Of a DNA stretch of 39,082 nt, positions 33,739 to 39,082 are shown piece after piece. How positions within the stretch are numbered: the stretch's first letter is position 1; each line of letters begins with the position of its first letter. The position numbers and the translations under genes are program-made. The stretch is taken from contig JAGFCA010000026.1 of NCBI GenBank assembly GCA_022394755.1, forward strand, positions 1 through 39,082, read 5' to 3'. The notes beneath the pieces are model-generated. The model was not told the DNA's origin, made no database searches, and was given only the letters and a program-made list of their open reading frames with translations. The DNA is from Candidatus Poribacteria bacterium. Lineage in GTDB: Bacteria > Poribacteria > WGA-4E > WGA-3G.

Positions 33739-34323
33739 TTAGTTTTCTTTTAATTCGACATCTTCAGCAAATCTACTAATTTCAGGACCACCTTGTCCAG
33801 CATATTTATTTGCGGGTTTCCGGTGGTAAGGGACACTCGAAGGTGAAGAAAGCTGTTCAAAGGTAAAAGCACATATACGCATGCCCGGATATAGTTTTAC
33901 AGGCATCCTTCCAAGATTACCGAGTTCCAAAGTAGCATTACCAACCCAACCGGGATCAAATAGTCCTGCAGTACTATGTACGATAATACCGAGTCTACCA
34001 AGGCTGCTTCTTCCTTCAAGCCTCGCCATGACATCGTCGGCTAATTCTAATTTTTCTTGAGTTGCTGCCAAGACAAATTCACCGGGTTGCATTGTAAACG
34101 CTCCACCCTCAGGTACATCGACTTTTCGCATGAGATCATCAACATCAACTTTTGATTTCAAATCAATAAAAGCATGTTTGCTGTGCTCAAATACTCGAAA
34201 AACATTACTCAATCTAAAATCAATTGAACAACTTCCTAATTGGGTATCTAAATCGGGTTCAGGGGTAATCTTTATCTTTTCTTCTTCTATATATTTTCGA
34301 ATGTCTACATTTGATAAGACCAT
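33739..34323 (-). CDS. dcd: dCTP deaminase
   Basis: A 194-aa protein. Converts dCTP to dUTP for thymidylate synthesis. LEGRSSLGRLGIIVHSTAGL (about 102-121) and FDPGWVGNATLELGN (122-136, catalytic Glu133) are the trimer active-site motifs, and KYAGQGGPEISR near the C-terminus closes over the nucleotide. SCSIDFRLSNVFRVF is the conserved N-terminal block. Length is normal. A bifunctional dCTP deaminase-dUTPase cannot be excluded. It is last in a minus-strand cluster, 65 nt after the glcF-like gene, without a visible ribosome binding site of note. Confidence 0.92.
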   Translation of the reverse strand: MVLSNVDIRKYIEEEKIKITPEPDLDTQLGSCSIDFRLSNVFRVFEHSKHAFIDLKSKVDVDDLMRKVDVPEGGAFTMQPGEFVLAATQEKLELADDVMARLEGRSSLGRLGIIVHSTAGLFDPGWVGNATLELGNLGRMPVKLYPGMRICAFTFEQLSSPSSVPYHRKPANKYAGQGGPEISRFAEDVELKEN

Positions 34324-34388
34324 ATTATTAATTTACCATACTTTTACTAAGTTGTCACGTTTTTTGTATTTGTAATGTTAAAAGGTTG

Positions 34389-35714
34389 TTATTCTTCCCA
34401 TTCATCTTGCGGGATGGAACGATAGGAATAATCTAAAAGTGTAATTGGGTGCATGGCTTTCATATCTAAACCGTGTTTCTGGATTCCGAGTTGGATTTGG
34501 AGAAGGCATCCAGGATTACCAGTTGCAACAATATCAGCATCAGTATCACTGATATGTTCCATCTTACGTTCCAGAATCTCCTGAGATAGTTCAGGTTGGG
34601 TTATATTATATATCCCTGCACTTCCACAACACCATTCCGATTCTGTTAACTCAATCAGTTCAAGTTCTGGAATGGCTTGTAACACTTTTCGTGGTTGCAG
34701 TTTTACGCTCTGCCCGTGTAAGAGGTGACACGGTTCATCATACGTAACCCGTAATGGGATTTTTCCATTTGGTGGTATCATCTCAATATCAGCCAAAAAC
34801 TCGCTGATATCACGCATTTTGTGGCTAAAACGTTCCGCTTTTTCTGCATAATCAGTATCTTCTAAGAGAGCTTCATATTCCTTGAGTGTTGCACCACACC
34901 CAGCGGAATTGATGATAATAGCATCCAAATCCTCATCCTCAAATGCATCTATATTCTGTTTAGCCAATGTTGATGCGACATCTCGTACTCCGTTATGTAA
35001 ATGTAATGCCCCACAACAGGTTTGTTTTCTGGGTGTAACAACTTCGCATCCGTTCTGCGTTAACACGCGGATTGTTGCAATGTTCGTGTCGGTAAAAACC
35101 TGATTCATAATACAGCCTGGAATAAAGCCAACACGATATCGTTTTTCTCCTACTGCGGGGGTGATATCTTGCATCGTGTATTTGAGATTTGGCGAAGGTA
35201 TTTTTGGAAGTAATGACTCCATCTGCCCCATCTGTCCCATTAACTTAAGAATCCCAGATTTTTGGACTAACCAACGGATACCGAGTTTTTGGTATAACCA
35301 CATCAGTTCGAAAATAAGATCTAAACGTTCTTTGTTTGGAAGTATATGTTTGAAGACAAGGTTACTCCAGAAACGATAGCTTGTAGAACGTGAAGCGTTT
35401 TGTTCGTAAATGGCGCGTGCTTGTTCAAGAAGTTCACCAAAATGAACACCAGAAGGACAAGCTGTCTCACATGCCCGGCAGTCCAGACATCGATAAATAT
35501 ATTCTGCCCATTCTTCGTTAAGGGGTGTTGGATCTTGTGATTTGAATGCACTCCCCATTAGGTATAATCTACCTCTGGGTGAGTCTGTTTCAAGTCCTAA
35601 TTCACGGTAAGTGGGACAGGTAGGTAAGCATAGACCGCAATGTGTACAAGCATCCCATTTTTTCCAACTGAAGGAATCTGTACCGATTAATGGCTGGGTT
35701 TGAGGGGTGGACAT
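34389..35714 (-). CDS. glcF: Glycolate oxidase iron-sulfur subunit
   Basis: A 441-aa protein. CTHCGLCLPTCP (C23, C26, C29, C33) and CLDCRACETACPSG carry two [4Fe-4S] clusters. Two cysteine-rich CCG domains follow: FIPGCIMNQVF with QTCCGALHLHNG, then YDEPCHLLHGQ with EWCCGSAGIYN and the TGNPGCLLQI segment. TYRELGLETDSPRGRLYLM is typical of GlcF, the electron-transfer subunit that joins GlcD/GlcE. Neither partner gene lies in this window, so a related lactate or glycerol-phosphate oxidase subunit remains possible. It follows a small membrane protein gene by 50 nt. Confidence 0.8.
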   Translation of the reverse strand: MSTPQTQPLIGTDSFSWKKWDACTHCGLCLPTCPTYRELGLETDSPRGRLYLMGSAFKSQDPTPLNEEWAEYIYRCLDCRACETACPSGVHFGELLEQARAIYEQNASRSTSYRFWSNLVFKHILPNKERLDLIFELMWLYQKLGIRWLVQKSGILKLMGQMGQMESLLPKIPSPNLKYTMQDITPAVGEKRYRVGFIPGCIMNQVFTDTNIATIRVLTQNGCEVVTPRKQTCCGALHLHNGVRDVASTLAKQNIDAFEDEDLDAIIINSAGCGATLKEYEALLEDTDYAEKAERFSHKMRDISEFLADIEMIPPNGKIPLRVTYDEPCHLLHGQSVKLQPRKVLQAIPELELIELTESEWCCGSAGIYNITQPELSQEILERKMEHISDTDADIVATGNPGCLLQIQLGIQKHGLDMKAMHPITLLDYSYRSIPQDEWEE

Positions 35715-35764
35715 ATAGTTTGTAACTTATTCTTTAAGTCAGTTTTTTACAATAGGTGATAGTT

Positions 35765-36109
35765 TCAATATTTTTGAAATTTCATCATAATCATGCCAAC
35801 AATAAAAATCACAGTAAGTACGATTAAAACACCCGTGATAAAAACCATAAATTTGGTATCTTGCCCAATTGCGGCACTTTTCTTAATACCACTCATTCTA
35901 TTTTCATTAATTTTATCTACAAGTTGTTGTTTTTCGCTCTGTGTTAAGTCTTGCTTTATTGCTGTGGATTCAGATGGGATTGGGGTATACTTCCGTTTTT
36001 TTCGATATTTTGGCCAGACAAGAGTAAGTAGTAGAATACACCCTAAAAAAGTCAATATATGTACTGGGTAGGCTGCGATAACTGTTAGCAGACCGTCTAA
36101 ATCATACAT
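35765..36109 (-). CDS. Small protein with two membrane segments
   Basis: A 114-aa protein with hydrophobic segments at about residues 12-32 (VHILTFLGCILLLTLVW) and 87-109 (FMVFITGVLIVLTVIFIVGM), joined by a basic, polar loop (KYRKKRKYTPIPSE; QSEKQQLVDKINENRM). No motif is recognised. The 14-nt gap from larE and 50-nt gap to glcF put it in the cluster. The ATG follows a GAGGAAT-type weak site. Function unknown. Confidence 0.6.
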   Translation of the reverse strand: MYDLDGLLTVIAAYPVHILTFLGCILLLTLVWPKYRKKRKYTPIPSESTAIKQDLTQSEKQQLVDKINENRMSGIKKSAAIGQDTKFMVFITGVLIVLTVIFIVGMIMMKFQKY

Positions 36110-36123
36110 CTTTTATTCCTCTG

Positions 36124-36978
36124 TTATGATACTTGTCTAACTTGTGTTTTCGTTACACCTTCATTTAGGCTTCCGGATCGGTATCCTTGTAGATCAAGTG
36201 TGACGTGTGTATATCCTAAAGTATAAAAATGTTCGTTTATTTGATCTCGTGTCTCTTTTTTATAGAATCGATTCATTTCATCTGCTTCCAGTTCAATTCT
36301 TGCGAGTTCACCGTGGTGGCGTACACGGAATTGACGGATACCCATATCATATAGAAATTGTTCTGCTGCATCAACTTGCCGTAGCAATTCTCGTGTAATA
36401 CGCATACCGTATGGGAACCGTGAAGATAGACAAGCAAATGCAGGTTTATCCCATGTTGGTAGGTCCCATACTTTAGAAATTTCTCTGATTTCATCTTTTG
36501 TTAGATCAACATCAATTAGGGGAGCTTGTATACCCATCTGTTTTGCGGCATCCATTCCGGGGCGGTGGTCCCCTACGTCGTCAGGGATTGCCCCATAAAC
36601 AATTGTACCGACATTGTATTTTTCAGCGATTGGACGGAGTTTATCAAACAATTCAGTTTTGCAAAAGAAGCATCGATTGGTTGGATTACTGGCATATCCC
36701 TCCAAATCCAATTCCTGAGTATTAACTGTTTCAAAGCGAATACCAATTTGTTTAGCAATTTCTTGTGCAGCTTTCATTTCTCTGATTGGATAGGAATCGG
36801 AGATAGCAGTAACAGCGAGGGCTTTTTCACCTAAAGCATGTTGTGATGCTTCTGCGAGAAATGTGCTATCTACACCGCCTGAGAAAGCGACAATAACCTT
36901 CTCATAGTTGCGTAGACATTCGTATAGATGGTCAATTTTTGTTTGTAAAGTGGTAGATTTTATAGGTTTCGGTACCAT
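36124..36978 (-). CDS. larE: LarE-type ATP-dependent sulfur transferase
   Basis: PP-loop enzyme that adds sulfur to the nickel-pincer cofactor of lactate racemase. VAFSGGVDSTFLAEA (about 30-44 in the longer frame) is the ATP loop. NRCFFCKTELFDKL supplies two cysteines, four residues apart counting both, and PAFACLSSRFPYG a third (C106, C109, C186 in the longer frame). Three such cysteines bind a [4Fe-4S] cluster in the catalytic LarE subtype, in contrast to the sacrificial single-Cys enzyme. ATG 36978 has AGGATG-like sequence upstream and is preferred to 36987. Neither larB, larC nor larA is nearby. It lies 18 nt after def. Confidence 0.88.
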   Translation of the reverse strand: MVPKPIKSTTLQTKIDHLYECLRNYEKVIVAFSGGVDSTFLAEASQHALGEKALAVTAISDSYPIREMKAAQEIAKQIGIRFETVNTQELDLEGYASNPTNRCFFCKTELFDKLRPIAEKYNVGTIVYGAIPDDVGDHRPGMDAAKQMGIQAPLIDVDLTKDEIREISKVWDLPTWDKPAFACLSSRFPYGMRITRELLRQVDAAEQFLYDMGIRQFRVRHHGELARIELEADEMNRFYKKETRDQINEHFYTLGYTHVTLDLQGYRSGSLNEGVTKTQVRQVS

Positions 36979-36996
36979 AATTAGCATCCTAATAGA

Positions 36997-37596
36997 TTAT
37001 GTAGGTCGATCAGCTTTCTGTAACTTTTTTAATTCATCGCTTAGTAATTGTCTCTTTATACCGCTTATTCTATCAATAAAAAGAGTTCCATTTAGATGGT
37101 CAATTTCGTGTTGGAGGACACGAGCAAGTAATCCGTCTGCTTCAAATTCCAGTGATTGGTTTTGAAGGTCAATTGCTCTAACGACTATTTTTTCTGGTCT
37201 TTTCACATCTTCTCGGAGATCTGGTATACTCAAACATCCTTCTTCTGCTATATCTTCACCATCAGAATTGAGGATTTCAGGATTAAACAACATAAAAAGT
37301 CCTGTTTCATCCTCTTCTTCCTCACGTATATCAACAATCAAGAATCTTTTTAGGACTCCAACCTGTGTTGCTGCTAAACCTATACCAACCTCAGTAAAGT
37401 AGAGAGTCTTGAGCATATCATCAGCAAGTTTTACCTCTTCATAGGTAACTTCTTGAACAGGTTCAGCTCTTTTTCTTAATACAGGATCCCCATAATATCG
37501 GAGTTGTAGCGGTTCTGTTTTCTCTAAACGGGGTGTTTCGTCCATACCGTCTTCTGAAGAATGTCTATTCTTTCGTTTTCTTTTCGGTTTTGACAT
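36997..37596 (-). CDS. def: Peptide deformylase
   Basis: Removes the formyl group from nascent peptides. The three metal motifs are GIGLAATQ (71-78), EGCLS (119-123) and QHEIDH (162-167), all intact. LQLRYYGDPVLRKRAEPV is the usual N-terminal block, but about 28 basic, polar residues precede it (MSKPKRKRKNRHSSEDG), an extension beyond the family norm. The C-terminal helix (KRQLLSDELKKLQK) is present. A sigma70-type promoter lies about 50 nt upstream, so def heads the cluster def-larE-membrane protein-glcF-dcd. Confidence 0.95.
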   Translation of the reverse strand: MSKPKRKRKNRHSSEDGMDETPRLEKTEPLQLRYYGDPVLRKRAEPVQEVTYEEVKLADDMLKTLYFTEVGIGLAATQVGVLKRFLIVDIREEEEDETGLFMLFNPEILNSDGEDIAEEGCLSIPDLREDVKRPEKIVVRAIDLQNQSLEFEADGLLARVLQHEIDHLNGTLFIDRISGIKRQLLSDELKKLQKADRPT

Positions 37597-37646
37597 ACGT
37601 CAGACAGTTTCTCCATATCTCATTATCTTCATAAAAATTTGAAATT

Positions 37647-37675
37647 AGATTATCATTTCAATTGGATCGTGTCAA
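37647..37675 (-). promoter_or_regulatory. Strong sigma70-type promoter for the def cluster
   Basis: On the minus strand TTGACA (37675-37670) and TAATCT (37652-37647) have a 17-nt spacer. Transcription would begin near 37640, about 43 nt before the def ATG. Confidence 0.65.
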
Positions 37676-37786
37676 GTGAATTGCATAATGTAAAATCGGT
37701 GTAATTGTGTATATGATTAGGATATATCACTGTTGTAGCGTGTATAATTTATCTTAATATTAACACAAACCTGATGAGTTCTAATT

Positions 37787-38863
37787 TTATTGATCCCAGT
37801 CTATATCGTTAAGCGTATCTGCGGTAGCAATCTTTTCAAAAAGTTTATTAAGCCGCGAAATACTCCGAATAGCAGTAATTTTATTGTGGATTGTATCTGG
37901 AACTGTTTCAAATCGAATATGAATTAGTTTTATAATATCCTCTTTTTTTGTTCTTATCTCAGCTCTTTTTTCTCCTCTTTTTTCTCCTTCTTTTTCTCCC
38001 TGTTCAATTAGGAATTCAGCCATTGTCTGTGCCATTGCTTCCCCTTCCTCTTTATGTGTAGTATTTTGAGATTGTTGATGGACTAAAGATTTCAATTCAT
38101 CGTGTTCTTCTACGGGACGTCGATGTAGGATTAATAGATACAGATAAAAAATTGCCCGTCGCCATTGCTGATTTTCTTCAGGGTCAAGTGTGTCTATATG
38201 TTGAATTGCTTTTATAAGTGCAGACCGTATTTCCTCTTTTGTTGCATTTTCCTTTTGTAAAACAGTTAGCAACCAACCAAACGAATGGTCAGTTTTTGTT
38301 AAAACTGCTGAGTTGGTATCTTTTACACTTAGAAACAGGATTTCAAAGTTAGGAACAAAATCTACGAGTAATTCAGGCAATTCCATCAAGGAATATAGTG
38401 AAATAGGTTTCTTCCATACTTGTTCACCTGTATAAAATACAATCGGAATAATGGGTCTTAATTGTCTTTGACTGTTAGGTATGTTGTTTGATTCCCATTC
38501 GCGTCGTTGAAAATCCCATATTTGTGTCATATAGAACAGAACTCTAAATCCCATTGTTGTGTCAATCGTTGATTGGTGTTCAATAAGGATGTAAATCAGA
38601 AGTTCTTCAATCTGTGTATCACTTTGGAATGGTACAGTATATACAAGATCGGACTCCTGCTCTCGTAGATTATCTGGAATGAAACTTCTATTGATATGGA
38701 CAAGTTGCTCAAAATCGATATGTGGAACCAGATGTTCCCGGACAATTTCTAACAGTCCTCGAACATTTTCCTTGTCTTCAAGTAGCCAGCGTGTACTGCG
38801 GTCATGGAATTGTTCTATAGGATATTGTAAAAAAGAGAGTAACTCTGTATCTTTCATTTTCAT
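37787..38863 (-). CDS. Rpn-family PD-(D/E)XK nuclease/putative transposase
   Basis: A 358-aa protein of the RpnA-like (PF04754-type) group. REQESDLVYTVPF (D72) and IYILIEHQSTIDTTMGFRVL (E95-x-Q97) form the PD-(D/E)XK active site, and FYMTQIWDFQRREWE is the next block. PIIPIVFYTGEQVWKKPISL follows, typical of the family. The C-terminal part is charged and repetitive (EKEGEKRGEKRAEIRTKK), then a helical domain (IRFETVPDTIHNKI). E. coli homologues promote recombination. A promoter TTGACA-N18-TATAAT lies immediately upstream. It is a stand-alone gene, intact, unlike the remnant near 8.8 kb. Confidence 0.85.
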   Translation of the reverse strand: MKMKDTELLSFLQYPIEQFHDRSTRWLLEDKENVRGLLEIVREHLVPHIDFEQLVHINRSFIPDNLREQESDLVYTVPFQSDTQIEELLIYILIEHQSTIDTTMGFRVLFYMTQIWDFQRREWESNNIPNSQRQLRPIIPIVFYTGEQVWKKPISLYSLMELPELLVDFVPNFEILFLSVKDTNSAVLTKTDHSFGWLLTVLQKENATKEEIRSALIKAIQHIDTLDPEENQQWRRAIFYLYLLILHRRPVEEHDELKSLVHQQSQNTTHKEEGEAMAQTMAEFLIEQGEKEGEKRGEKRAEIRTKKEDIIKLIHIRFETVPDTIHNKITAIRSISRLNKLFEKIATADTLNDIDWDQ

Positions 38864-38889
38864 TGGTAACTATTGCGACCCATTAGTTT

Positions 38890-38919
38890 ATTATACTGAA
38901 GAGTGCTGTGAAATGTCAA
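38890..38919 (-). promoter_or_regulatory. Consensus sigma70 promoter for the Rpn gene
   Basis: On the minus strand TTGACA (38919-38914) and a perfect TATAAT (38895-38890) are spaced by 18 nt. The start point would be near 38883, giving a leader of about 20 nt. This is the closest match to consensus in the window. Confidence 0.6.
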
Positions 38920-39012
38920 CTAAACTGGTTGTGTGTGCAGGGTTATTTAGTTTTAAGAATTATCTGTACATGTGTGTTACTCAGAGTTCATCTTGTAGGT
39001 TGTATTGGTGAG

Positions 39013-39082
39013 TGATGGGTTTTCTACACACCTTTCGCCCCTCCGAGGCTTAGGGTCTTAGTGAGTGATGGGTTTTCTACAC
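39013..39082 (+). repeat. Dispersed hairpin repeat, at least two units, cut by window end
   Basis: GTGATGGGTTTTCTACACAC is followed by CCTTTCG and a degenerate hairpin GCCCC-TCC-GAGGC with one mismatch, then the start of a second copy (GTGATGGGTTTTCTACAC) that runs off the window. The unit matches the family at 9.3, 14.8 and 22.9 kb. Confidence 0.6.

Overview
The window looks like a low-GC bacterial chromosome segment. The best lineage guess is Candidatus Poribacteria or a close relative. The pointers are the C-terminal motif NYPNPFNPETWLPYQ in the secreted phosphatase (18.7 kb), an Rpn-type nuclease gene plus a decayed relative, and short palindromic repeats scattered between genes. This is inference from remembered family features, not a database match. 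Core genes (smpB-ssrA, glnA, glnB, dcd, def) are present.

Region 1 (1-9.1 kb) is an accessory, defence-like island in decay. It holds two truncated copies of the C-terminus of an McrA-type HNH endonuclease, a fragment resembling DndB/DGQHR proteins, a multiply broken gene resembling the HsdR N-terminal nuclease family, an interrupted DDE transposase and an Rpn-type nuclease remnant. Four larger genes remain open: a proteasome-like Ntn-hydrolase homologue with a coupled 62-aa partner, a superfamily 1 helicase-like ATPase, and a methyltransferase followed by an AlkB-type dioxygenase.

Region 2 (9.2-19 kb) carries an orphan gene behind a 14-bp inverted repeat, an acidic proline-linked lipoprotein, smpB followed at once by tmRNA, a PH-domain/NfeD-like membrane pair, a 52-bp tandem repeat array, two tandem bifunctional-nuclease paralogues and a large secreted 5'-nucleotidase-like protein.

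Region 3 (19-25.8 kb) is a polysaccharide O-acetylation cassette: a secreted SGNH-like protein with PepSY-like repeats, an MBOAT acyltransferase and two AlgX/AlgJ-like proteins. A 14-bp stem overlaps the MBOAT ribosome binding site. Dispersed repeats split the cassette, and a bidirectional terminator closes it.

Region 4 (25.8-38.9 kb) lies entirely on the minus strand. A five-gene Gld-like operon (ABC ATPase, permease, GldG-like, DUF4340, SIMPL lipoprotein) has a good sigma70-type promoter. Nitrogen assimilation follows: glnA behind a sigma54-like promoter, then glnB. A def-larE-membrane protein-glcF-dcd cluster comes next, and an Rpn-family nuclease gene ends the region before another copy of the dispersed repeat.
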